From: Thunnus maccoyii
Lineage: Eukaryota; Chordata; Actinopteri; Scombriformes; Scombridae
Direction: 5' to 3'
Length of the DNA: 64,000 nt
NCBI RefSeq assembly: GCF_910596095.1
Contig: NC_056551.1
Location: 11,673,501 to 11,737,500 of the forward strand
Each line of letters begins with the position of its first letter. The first letter of the stretch is position 1. The translations under genes and the position numbers were made by a program. Below, piece by piece: positions 12,001 to 22,700 of this stretch. The notes beneath the pieces were generated by a model that was not told the DNA's origin, did no database searches, and was given only the letters and a program-made list of their open reading frames with translations.

Positions 12001-12151
12001 GGAGGGGTGTTAGCGCCCCCGTGTGGCTGTCTCGCAGGTTGACATGTGGCCACTTCCTGTAAAACTGAAGGGTGGGACAAGCGGAAGCAGCGTCCTGCGG
12101 TGCTAATATTTTTCTCTTGCTGAGCAGTTGGATTGATATTTATCACTCAAC
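12001..12151 (+). promoter_or_regulatory. arpc3 proximal promoter / 5' UTR
   Basis: The 150 bp before the arpc3 start is GC-richer than its surroundings and holds two ETS-type motifs, CACTTCCTGT at 12051 and GCGGAAGCAG at 12081. They are followed by a pyrimidine tract (tttttctcttgc) near 12109-12120 that could be the transcription start. No TATA box. The function is inferred from position. Confidence 0.45.
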
Positions 12152-13615
12152 ATGCCGGTGAGTAAATACCACATCGTAACTAGCGAGCATAAGCTTTTAC
12201 ATTGATGTTTAGTATAAAAAATGTGTACAGAAACTCCACTTGGTGATGCTAGGGCCTCCGAGCTGATGTTAGCTTTGATGACGAGTCTCGTTAGCATAGT
12301 TGGCTAGCAACGTCAACATTTGCTCGCAATTTAGTAATGTTAGAAATGTCAAAAATCATAAATTCGCCGCTGTAACTTAGCTGCTAACGCCGCCTAGTTT
12401 AGTATCTATAAAAATATGTTGCTCGGCACTGTGAGAGCATAGCCGGTGAGCGGAGAAGAGGTGGCACTGATGCTATTTGCCCGAAAACTACTTAGTAAAG
12501 GTGTGTGACACCAATATTTTCTCTCTTGCTCAGGCGTATCACTCAAACTTGATGATTCCTGAAACCAGGCTGGTGGGGAATATGGCTCTGCTCCCCCTCA
12601 AAACCCAGTTCAAGGGACCAGCCAGAGGAGACGGTAAGGCTGTGTTATCATTTTAATTGCCCCAAAGTGGAGCAAATCACTCTCAATCACAAATATAACT
12701 AAACACGTTAAGTTTTTGATTGCTTATTCACTTGCATAAAGTCAGTTTTGTGCAGGGTTTATGTTTAGATATGACACGTTACTCAGTTCCTGATACATCA
12801 ACTTCACTTCCATATATGGCCTGAAGAGCGAAACCTCAAGTTTAACTTCTTCAATAATGTCTTTTGACACTCAGTTTCCAGCTTGCTATTTAAACATGTA
12901 ATAATTCACAGAAGTCAGGAATAATGAGTGCCAGTATGAGCCACTTTTCAAGTTATGACAAATTTAGTGATTACAAATGTATATCTAACAAAAGCAATTG
13001 GATTTGGCCACTTGAAATGGCTGCTCAACAGCCTTTTAAAAGGCAGCACAAACAACAAAAAAAAATTATTTATTGATACCTTTTTTTTTTGTATTTCAGG
13101 CATAGAGTCAGACATCATTGATGAGGCTATCTACTACTTCAAGGCCAATGTTTTCTTCAAGAACTACGAAATCAAGGTAAGAAACCTATTGTTACTTGCA
13201 ATAGCAGCTTGCATTTATCCCTCATTCAAGGCGACTGGGATGTTTAAAGAAAATTATCATTTGTGTGTGTGCATAAAACAGTGCTAATTCCTTATTTGTG
13301 GCCCCATCTCACACTGTTGTTATTGTGACTGTAAATAGTCCGAAAAAAATGAAGAGGATTGAAATTATCTATTTCGCCATCAAATTTCACTGCACAACTG
13401 CTTATTTGCAAGTTGTGCAGCTAGTATGAGTTTAAACATGTTTCAAAAATAACGATCCATAACATTTCACTTGCTGTAGGCATTGGACTGAGTCAAATCT
13501 GACAAACATGAGAGAAAAGTGTAGTTTGTTCACTGACAGTTAAGATATTTGCGTGACGGACCAGCATGTACCTCACTAGTATGCCTGTTCCAGTATGTGT
13601 TTTCTCTTCCTCATC

Positions 13616-13669
<54 letters not shown>

Positions 13670-15701
13670 TTCAAGCAGCTGTGTACTTCGCTCTTTTCAC
13701 AGCTTGCCTCAGCTTGCTTCCTCCCATTCCCTTAAGCAATGCATAGCTGTTCAGGATTTAAACTATGCAACTTGTCACTCATCAGACCTGACTGGAACTG
13801 GACAAAATACACTTTTTTTTTTTAGTCTGAAGTATTTCAGCTACTAATTTGTGCATATATGTGTTTGTGTTTCTTTCAGAATGAGGCGGACAGGACGCTG
13901 ATCTATGTCACACTGTATATTTCTGAATGCCTAAAGAGGCTACAGAAGGTAAATTGCATATTTGTTACTGCACAGTGTTAACAGTGTTGGACATCTGCAT
14001 TTTACATTGTTTTCATACAAATCTGTAAAAACACGTGTCTTAAAACAGGGGTTCTCAACATTAGATGTTTTTTAGGAAGTCATTAGATGATAACAAGAAT
14101 ATGAAGTGCCTTTCCTCACATACAGGAAGTAAGAATTTGTGTTCGAATGACTATTTAAATCAGTGCTAATAAAGCAGGTGAGCTTAGTTTTATTCGTTGA
14201 TCTCACCCTCTGCATTGGTGCATGTGTTGCTCTTTGCAGTGTAGCTCCAGGAGCCAGGGAGAGAAGGAGATGTATACTCTGGGCATCACCAACTTCCCCA
14301 TTCCTGGAGAACCTGGCTTCCCTCTCAATGCCATGTACAGTAAACCTGCAAACAAGCAGGAGGAAGGTAAGAACCAGCACCATAAACAAGGGTTTATAGC
14401 AGTCGGCCTGCCTGAGGATGTTTACCTAGTATTAAAAAAACAAAACAAAAAAAACAGCAGAATGGTATTTCAATGCCCTCTACTCTAAATTGGCTCAGAT
14501 ATCCTTGTACCCTTCTCCCATATCAACTAATTCCCAGCCTGAAGTAATATCAAGCCAAAAATAGCAGTGCTGACCACGGTCCATCAGCTTCAAGGATCTG
14601 AGGTTGGAAGTGCTGCGTCATGCTTGTGTGGTGTCCCTCAGCCTCGTTCTTATACAGTATCAGCACCATTATTCATTTAGATCAGCCTAAATATTCAGTC
14701 ATCCTGAGATGACTGTGGAGTGAATCCTATCTGAATTGCCAGAACTGTGTTTTTCCCTTTTACTTCTGTATATAATGCATGCATTCTTCTCTAAAGATAA
14801 TAAAATGTTAAAGGTGGTAGGTCAATAATTTAAACTGCTTTATAATTATACACTTCTTTTAACTTTTGATGTAATTCATTTAGTATGAAATGTCCTGGGG
14901 CTCTTTTGGTACAAACGTTCTCATATTAATGATGTGAACAGTTAAACAGTAGTTGATAATGTTAGTGGCTATGGTGATAATACCGGCTCTGCAACCTTTT
15001 CCAGAGACAATGAGGGCGTACCTCCAGCAGATCCGCCAGGAGACCGGCTTGAGGCTATGTGACCGTGTGTTTGACCCCCAGACAGACAAACCCAGCAAGG
15101 TGAGTCCAACATCTCCAAAATAACACCTTTTTATATGCAAATAGCACTTGCAACAGGTAATTTGCAATTCTGACTTCAAAACCCGGACATGCGAAGACAA
15201 AAAGCATTGTGGTCAAATCGGCTCTGACTCATATTTCCTGTGTTAAATTAAAAACTGTCAGGGCCACGTAACCTTGCACTCTGTTAACTGTATCCATGGT
15301 AATTAGATATATTAGTTTTAATGTGTAATAAGACGTACTTGAGAAGAGGAAATTGTAGAATTGGATACAGAAAAGAATTGAATAATAGCTGCTATGTGTG
15401 GATCTTCAGATTTAGTAGATGGAGCATTAACATAAAACACCTACTGTATCAATATAGGTTGTATCACCAGGTTGAGTACAGGTTCCATGTTGGACTTCCA
15501 AATGTATTTCTGCCCTAAAACCATATGCATCATGTTGTAAATAAAGAATTGGTGCCTAATTGTTTTTTTTATATTGTTTTGTCACAGGTACCTTGAGTGC
15601 AGGCATTTCAGAAACTTATCTTATCTTGTTTCTTTCAGTGGTGGGTGTGCTTTGTCAAGAGGCAGTTCATGAACAAGAGTCTGTCAGCTCCTGGACAGTG
15701 A
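12152..15701 (+). CDS. arpc3: Actin-related protein 2/3 complex subunit 3 (p21-Arc), 7 coding exons
   Basis: Subunit of the Arp2/3 complex, which nucleates branched actin filaments. Exons: 12152-12157, 12534-12633, 13100-13176, 13880-13948, 14240-14366, 15005-15099, 15639-15701. Splice phases agree and yield 178 residues, the usual family length. Recognisable stretches include [20 protein letters not shown] at the N-terminus, [39 protein letters not shown] and the C-terminal [20 protein letters not shown], all highly conserved in ARPC3. The first coding exon contributes only Met-Pro before its GTGAGT donor. Intron 3 has a 49-bp (TG)n array just upstream of exon 4. The 3' UTR ends near the AATAAA at 15854, and the convergent gene ube2g1 ends about 190 bp further on. 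Identity is certain. Confidence 0.98.
13620..13668. repeat. (TG)n microsatellite
   Basis: About 24 uninterrupted TG units in arpc3 intron 3. It creates the Cys-Val-rich open frames that overlap it, which are artefacts. Confidence 0.97.
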
Positions 15702-15853
15702 GCGACTTTGGACCTGTGAGATGGATGGATCTTTCTTGGGGTTGGGTGGGAGGGGTCTGCTTTTGTGATGCCAAGATGATTTTATACTCTTTGAGTTCAA
15801 GGATATGTCTTTGCTTATCTGGATGTTGTTCGTATTGAGCTGGTGCTTAATTC

Positions 15854-15859
15854 AATAAA
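15854..15859 (+). promoter_or_regulatory. arpc3 poly(A) signal
   Basis: Canonical AATAAA about 150 bp after the arpc3 stop codon, followed by a GT-containing segment. Confidence 0.8.
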
Positions 15860-16049
15860 GCAATCATGGATATTGGAAAATTGTGGTACTGCACTTAATT
15901 AATCCTTTTAACATTGCATGTGCTTTGAACAAATTAAGTTAATCTAAATGTAGATTTCAGTGAGTTGTAGACATGTTAATATAAGAATGAACTTGTACAG
16001 GGGAGAGATAAAAATATTTCACCAAAGCAGTCAAGTGTCCACACTGAGC

Positions 16050-16055
16050 TTTATT
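16050..16055 (-). promoter_or_regulatory. ube2g1 candidate poly(A) signal
   Basis: TTTATT on the plus strand, which is AATAAA on the minus strand. It is the most distal canonical signal seen before the arpc3 3' end. Others in the same orientation lie nearer the gene (around 16351, 16525 and 16571), so alternative 3' ends are possible. Confidence 0.45.
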
Positions 16056-17211
16056 ACTTGCTTTCACAATCTAACATTCATTGACCTTAAAAGTGGGTAC
16101 AACTATGTACCTGTTATTCATCAATCGATGCCCTTATTTAGCACAAAAACTGCTATCACCACTGTGTTCCTCTTGATCAGGAGATCCTTCTGTTTTCACA
16201 GCAGACATGTTGAGTTGTCATAGTAGGAAAAGCACAGGTGTTACTAATAACATAACAATGGCGATGCTGTATTCAAGCCTCCCAGTGAGCCAGCATGCAC
16301 AATAGCAGGATGCTGAAACCAAAGCAGCTAAATGGCATTCATCCATCATTCATTTTATTATGTGCACCAGCTTTTCATACTGTTACAAGTCAAAAATGTT
16401 TTCTGTGAAAAAGTGAAGTGCTACAGAACTACACCAACACACTGCCTGGTGTATGGCAATTTCTCTGTACATGTGCAATGTTAAAAACATCTACAGTTTT
16501 TTTTTCCCAGCAAGAACAAATAGTTTATTTACACAGGTAAAAAAATGTAGCATGTTCAATACAAAAAAAATATTTATTGGTGTGTTCTCTTTGGTTTTTC
16601 CACTATAGTTTTTTGGACTCGATACAAGCCTTCAGATGAGTCCTCACTAAAGATAGGTTTCCTTCGCTGGCAGTCAAAAGTTAAGGCAGCGCTGGGTGAT
16701 AAGTTTCCCCTTCAGGGAAAGAAGAGACACTTTCTCTGCACAATAATTTAAATGTGCAGGGAAAAGAAAGCCAGTGTCTGTATCTCCATCTCTTCAATGA
16801 CTGCAAATACTCAAAAGTGCATAATCGATGAAATAACTGTAGACTGGATGGCTCAGTGTGGCAGGCTGAAAATAAAAGTAAACACCTCCAAAACAGACAA
16901 TATGCATCTTCAAACAGTCTCACTCTAAATAAATAGGTAAATACAAAGTAAACTAAGTTTAGGAAATGGTGCATATATCAGAGGGGATATTTTCTCAAAA
17001 CAGTATGTACGTAACAAGAGAAAGTAGGCCGTATATTCATCTTCTTGTGAATGAAATACTGATGCTTGACCAGAAATAGTGTTTTGGGTGACTGATGATG
17101 GATGTCTTCTGTTTCTTGGGTCACTAGTTGACACTGCAACAGTTCTGCCCCCTTTGTCTTCCTAGCCAACATAAGTGTAACCAGTTGTTCAATCCCCTGT
17201 GTAATTCCAAC
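16056..17211 (-). other. ube2g1 last exon, 3' UTR only (predicted)
   Basis: Begins after a strong minus-strand acceptor (tgtttcag/gttgg, AG at 17213-17212) that pairs with the donor gca/gtaagta at 17368/17367, inside the 3' UTR part of the terminal coding exon. No coding frame continues into it. Its extent to 16056 depends on which poly(A) signal is used. Confidence 0.6.
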
Positions 17212-17392
17212 CTGAAACAAAATGAACAATCACAATTTGGTCAATTCTTCATTGGTTAAGAATAATATTGTCTAAAACTGTAGCACAACTGTTTGCTTGT
17301 TCTTTCATGGATCTCAATCATCATGTTTCCAAAAATACATCTCACTGTGACAGGCTGTTGTACTTACTGCGTTGGTGGCTTGGAGTGAGGCC

Positions 17393-19693
17393 TTAGTCAA
17401 AAGCCATCTCTTGACTCCTCCGAACACAGCGTGCCACCTTTTTCTTAAAAACTCCCTTAGGATCATCCCTCCATTCTTTCTGCAGGGCACAACATGCAAA
17501 TAATCTCATTAGTAAAACCTTATTTCCTCTTGTGCTTTGTTTCTTGTTACTTTTTGGCCACACATTTTACACAAAAATGTAACAGCACACCTAACTGATG
17601 TTTACTTCATTTCAAACTGTTTGAACTATTGCCTTTTTCTGTCTCCAGGGAGCACCTCTAAATAAAGTGATAACCCTTCCAAGACACAGTATGGCCTTGA
17701 CTGGTTGTAATTTTCCCCTCAGAGACCTACGTCACTCAGCCCACTTGTTTAGATTTCCATTTAAAGAGCCAGACTAAACTATGGTGTCTTTTTACAGTGA
17801 TTTCACATATTTGTACCTTCAGATATTTTGCACCCTTCCTCACATGTACATATATAATACTGAGATAAGGAATGAACAATCAGTTCCTAAGGTCTTAGAG
17901 ATTTTGCAATGTGTTTATTCAAATGCAATTAAGAATAATTTGGTTCAAATTTAGACTGGCACACGTATCGATCATAAAAAAAGAGCATCCTTGTGTGAGG
18001 AAGTAGGTACTTACAGCCGCATCCACATTGGCAGGAGAGTCTCCATTGGGGTCTGCCAACATGGAGATAACACTGATCATGATGGTCTCCACTGTATGGA
18101 TCGGCAGCCAGCGCTCCTCAGGCTTCTCATAGCCATACTTGTCCTCACCAGGTTCATGCAGGATGGAGATGCACACATCGCCGTTTTTTGCAACTGGCAG
18201 AAAAACGAAAAACATACACAGATTACTGACAAGTTTGAATTTCAGCACAAGATCAAATGCTACACTAGAGCTATATGTTTCTTAAAAAGTGGGAAAAGTC
18301 AAACCTAATATACTTATGGTACAGCTAGTTAAAAGACTCTGTGAAAATCTTGTCAAGGAACAGCAGCCACAAACTAGTCACAACTGTTTCATTTGATTAA
18401 AATACCAATACAGAAATGTGTGACCACTCCGCCTTTCCTAAATAAGTTAAACATAAAGGAATAGTAATTAATTATTGATAGTTATTCACCCTAAAAGAGG
18501 CGAAGCATATATTTATATGATCACTGGCGATGTTAAGATACAGATTAACAGGATCTTTTCTCACACATTTTAAATAATATAAACTTTTTTGCAATGGACA
18601 ATCAACAGCACTTAAAATATGATCTGTACAAACTTTTGACTGGTACTGTATATAAAATATGTATATAAAAAAACTCTTATAAAAATACAAATAGTAAATG
18701 TACAAATAGTACAAATACTTACTTAAATTGAAGACTGAAATTCAACCTGGTTTAATAAAAGTAGTATTTATTTAATAATTGTTTTCACACTAAATTGATT
18801 TCAATTACTTTTGTTCATGCTGTTAAATTGATAAATTGATGATACTGATACACAGTGGCCTGGTCCTTACCATTTGGATGCCAGATTTCTGTGATGAACT
18901 TCATTTTAGGAGGCCTCAGAGGATAATCCCGGGGAAAGGTTAAACTGGCTTTAAAGAAACCTCCTTCACTACAAATGAGAAAGAGGATGGTGTTAAGATT
19001 AGTGGTGGTGGTGTTATTGTGAGTGAACATAAAGCTGAGCGAAAAACTGCTTCACTAATTCACAATTCACTAATAAATAATTTCACTCACAATAGTGTGT
19101 CTTGAGGTCCGATGACGACCACTTCCCACTGGTAGATGTCATCATCATCTACAAGACCTGCAGAAAAGCCTTCCACTGGGTTCTTGTTGAGCTCTGAAAT
19201 TTAAGATATACTTAATCAGATGTATTCCCCCCCCCCCCCCCCCCCAATTCGGTTCTTATCAAACATGTATAATATCAGCATAGAGTCAATTCAGTAATCC
19301 GTGGATTTGGGGCAAACAAATATGAATTTATTGGCAGCAAAAATTACCCTAATGTTATTTAGCTACACACTGTGGGAAAAGCACTGAGTGTGTCATGGTG
19401 ATGTTGAAATACCTCCAGTACTTGTTGAGCAACAGCTAGCGTTAGCATCGCCGTCATATCCTTGCTAACAGCTGCTATCTGCACACGTGCATTTTAACTT
19501 ACTTGTCATTTGCTGTAAAAACGTAAAACTGGCCAAACAAAATAACAGCCAACTGAAATGTTGCCCCTGTGAGATTAAATTAGAATAACGTTATAAATTA
19601 GCCAAATATGCTACAACTTCAGTAGCAACAGTTAGCTAACGTTAACTTACCTGCTAATTGTTTACGTAGTAGTAACGAGGACTGCTCCGTCAT
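17393..19693 (-). CDS. ube2g1: Ubiquitin-conjugating enzyme E2 G1, 5 coding exons
   Basis: Class E2 enzyme that carries ubiquitin as a thioester; UBE2G1 makes Lys48-linked chains, for example with cullin-RING ligases. Exons in transcript order: 19651-19693, 19091-19193, 18871-18968, 18015-18193, 17393-17479. Phases agree and give 169 residues (human 170). Key features: HPN motif at 79-81, catalytic Cys89 in NGDVCISILHEPGEDKYG, and the extended acidic loop typical of the G/R/Cdc34-like E2s (residues about 94-110). KPEERWLPIHTVETIMISVI follows. The C-terminus reads KEWRDDPKG ... QEMAFD, slightly different from the mammalian QETAFE ending. The loop and C-terminus favour UBE2G1 over UBE2G2, but which teleost duplicate this is cannot be told. 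The gene is convergent with arpc3. Its stop codon lies 25 nt before a 3'-UTR intron. Confidence 0.96.
18628..18650. repeat. half copy of the Tc1/mariner-like palindromic MITE
   Basis: ACAAACTTTTGACTGGTACT followed by GTA, matching one arm of the element at 2080-2162. The other arm is missing. Located in a ube2g1 intron. Confidence 0.5.
19227..19245. repeat. poly(C) tract
   Basis: Nineteen consecutive C residues in ube2g1 intron 1, just upstream of exon 2 on the transcribed strand. Confidence 0.9.
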
Positions 19694-20437
19694 TTTTATA
19701 GTAATATCTTTTAATCTCTGTTATTTGTATGAACTAACGCTTAGTAACTGTCAAGCTGCCAACACGGATAAATGAAACATTGGGCAAAGAAGGTAAAGCA
19801 CACCGTCCACGTTTCCTCCTCTCTCTCTGTCTGTGTCTGAAAACAGCAACAACATGAAGAGGAAGTTAATAGAGGTATTTTGCCCTCAGTAAAACCTCAC
19901 AGGCAACTAGCTGTTTGTGCTCACGGGTTGTGTGCTGTCCCTACTAAATTCCACCGATTAAATGATACGTGTCAGGCAGAGTTAGGGCCATAGCTCATAT
20001 ATGGAACTGTTCATCTTGGCAAAAGAGCAGGAATTTATAGCCCACACACACCCAGATAGTTTTACCTGTGAGGCTAATTCCAGGGCAAAAATCTACTAAT
20101 TCTTCTTCTTTGTGTGGCTTCCGCAGCAGGCCGCAGACCCTCATTGGTGCTTTGATGCATCAGATGGTTTGTAAAGAGCACTACACATTCTTTTCACTCT
20201 AGGCCTCACATCCCTTTGTGCAGACCTGTACAGAAATACTACAGTATATGGTCAACAGGTATATGGGCTGTCATGTCTGCATACTTGTGTGTACTTTTGG
20301 TCCATAAAGATAAGGTTTTTTTCCAGTTATTGTTTTGTGGAAGTACTTTACTGTCCTGCAGCCAAGTTCCAACATCTGGCAAAAAAACCTTCCCAGGAGA
20401 TTGGAGGCTGTTATAGCAGTTTATTTGCAGCAATCAC
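19694..20437 (-). promoter_or_regulatory. ube2g1 5' UTR/promoter and upstream spacer
   Basis: The ube2g1 promoter should lie just beyond 19693. A CT-rich block at 19808-19835 (tcctcctctctctctgtctg) may be core-promoter or 5' UTR sequence. No further gene is visible up to 20437. Confidence 0.35.
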
Positions 20438-20720
20438 CAGTGGCGGAATGTAACTAAGTACACTAACTTGACTGTTGGATTTGTATTCCACTACAATTCA
20501 GAGGGAAATATTGTACTTTTTATGCCACTGCATTTATTTGACAGCTTTAGTTACTCGTTACTTTTGAGGAAAAGCATAAAAACATAAAATCAGTGCTTCC
20601 CAACCCTGTATAAAAAATCAGTGTGAAGGTGGGGTTTTTTTTCTTCATTCCTGCTCTATTAATCATCTCATGACCCCTCTGATTTATCTTGTGACCTTCA
20701 GGTTGGGAACCACTGGATTA
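20438..20720. repeat. fish dispersed repeat fragments
   Basis: Begins CAGTGGCGGAATGTAACTAA and includes TTCAGAGGGAAATATTGTAC and TTATTTGACAGCTTTAGTTA, hallmarks of a common percomorph interspersed repeat. It is followed by a second fragment ending GGTTGGGAACCACTGGATTA. Matches are from memory. Confidence 0.55.
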
Positions 20721-21631
20721 AACTACCTAACTGTGCGTAATAATTTAATATAATGTTTGGGCCCACTGCTCTTAACCTCTTATACTCTACCATATTTATT
20801 CTACTGGATATTTTCTCACAACTCTCTCAGTTTTATTCATTTCTCTCTTTGCATTATCACATGTTTCATTCCTGTGTAAAGAGGTGCAACAAATTGTAAA
20901 TGTACCAGTTTATCCTCAAAATATCAACAAATCTGTTAATTTTATGCACATTAGCATTTGGGCTCCTTCATTCTATTTTAAATTATAATCCAACTTTCAC
21001 TAAATGTCATGAACTCATTTGCATCCTGACTGACACCCTCACTCATAGCTCTCCCCTGACAAAGCCTTTTGTATTTCTTTCATATATTTGTGCAACTCCT
21101 TTATGACGGCCTCTGACTCCTCCAGGAATTTCTCTGCTGCTTCAACCAGTGCTCCAGTCACCTTAGGTCTTTTACTGACTTGTCTATTTTTTTTGCCCAC
21201 AGCCATCCATCATAAATGCAGAGAAAAGGCGGTGGTTTTAATCAAATATGTATCAGAAGGAGTTTCTACTTTAGGTTGGTCTTTAGTTTGGTGTTTTCCT
21301 GCACACTCACTGAACCCGCTGTCATCCTCACTTTCCTTTTCAAGCATTTACATATGCTCTTTCACACATCTCTCACATCATCTTGCATCCCTGCAGGCCA
21401 CAGCGCTGTGACAAAGCCCTAAATATTTAAAAGAGGACAAGGCAAGGTGTATAAATTCTTCTGTTTGATAAATCATCATCAGTCAAGCATAGCGTTTGTT
21501 CCAGTTGAAAAGTCACGCCTGCAGCGACTGATTGACATCAGTGATTTCATCCTGGCTTCACAATCACTGACTTGTTCTCCAGCTGTTTAGCCATCAGCTG
21601 ACTTGTAACTACCAATCATATGCTTGTAGAT

Positions 21632-22700
21632 GTACAGTGCAGCTTTATTTTACAATTATGTCAAACATACAAAACATAATAGTAATAAAAAAAAGAAAGA
21701 AGAAAGAAACAACAATAATAATAATAAAAACAGAGAAAAACAGAAAAAAGGAAAAGAAGAAAACTACTTATGCTTTACAGTTTGGTCATTCCTAAGTCCC
21801 AACCTTTGAAAATCCTCCATGGGGCTCATTTTCAGTCCATAAATGGAGACTACATCTTTTCAAAGTCCTTGGATTTCCCTTTAATGTAAATGATAATTTT
21901 TTCCATAGATAACGAGCTTGAAATTCCTTTTAGCCATTGGCTCAGAGATGGCTTTAGTGCCTTTTTCCTGCACATAGCAACTGTATATATGGCATGAAGA
22001 TAACAAAAATATACCAAGAACCACCTTTTTCTTCTCACAACTTAAGTTACAAACAGTACTGTAGGAAATATGCCAAGTAAACACAACTTGGGGCATAATT
22101 AGTGATGTGGGAGACATTATATCACTTTCTTCCAAAAATCTTTGATATCAGGACATTCCCATGAATAATGGTATACTGTCCCTTTATCTCTGTTACATTT
22201 AATGCTCTGATCTGGGATGTTTGGACTGAACTTGTGTAGCCTATAAGGAGTAATATAGGTTCTCATTAACCGGCCATTTTAATTTGATACCTCTCACTAG
22301 GACTTATGCCAGTGCTGTTTGCTGACTTATGTGCTATATTTATCGCTCATGTATGTGTCTATTAATGGGTAAATTACTCTCCCAGCAGACTCCTTCTTGC
22401 TGCATGGATTCTTTGAGCACTCCCTCAAAAGGTACAGCCTCTTCCACCAAATGTAACTGTATAACCATTCGCTATAAACTGCCAATTCCATTGACACAAG
22501 TGTCTCTGATTGAAATACTCTAAACTGACAGTTATTGATTTTATTTTTTCCCTTTGCACCCCATCTTCTGGTCTTAAACTTATGCATAGATGATAATGAT
22601 AAAAGAAATTTCTGTGTCAACATCATTAAAGATTCTTTTAGAGGCTTTACGACTGTTGGGAATGTAGCTGTCAACTATCGTTTTATTTAAGAATGGTGCA
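21632..22700 (-). mobile_element. L1/Tx1-like LINE relic (3' part)
   Basis: Minus-strand non-LTR retrotransposon remnant. A 48-codon uninterrupted stretch at 22263-22120 reads as the C-terminal region after the reverse-transcriptase domain of L1/Tx1-type ORF2. It starts RTYITPYRLHKFSPNIPDQ and continues with a Cys-His cluster (IKCNRDKGTVYHYSWECPDI) and DFWKKV, then a stop. Upstream frames (22674-22327) and downstream frames (22135-21881) are broken continuations. The 3' end has AT-rich sequence and an AATAAAG signal near 21642-21649. The plus strand shows it as an A-rich tract at 21680-21760. Several frameshifts and stops make it inactive. The 5' limit is uncertain. Confidence 0.65.

Noticed and set aside
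13549-13847. Cys-Val-rich frames in arpc3 intron 3
   Set aside because: They are produced by the TG microsatellite.
17314-17499. Minus-strand frame starting MHVVPCRKNGG
   Set aside because: Out-of-frame reading of the ube2g1 terminal exon; the spliced frame gives the expected E2 C-terminus.
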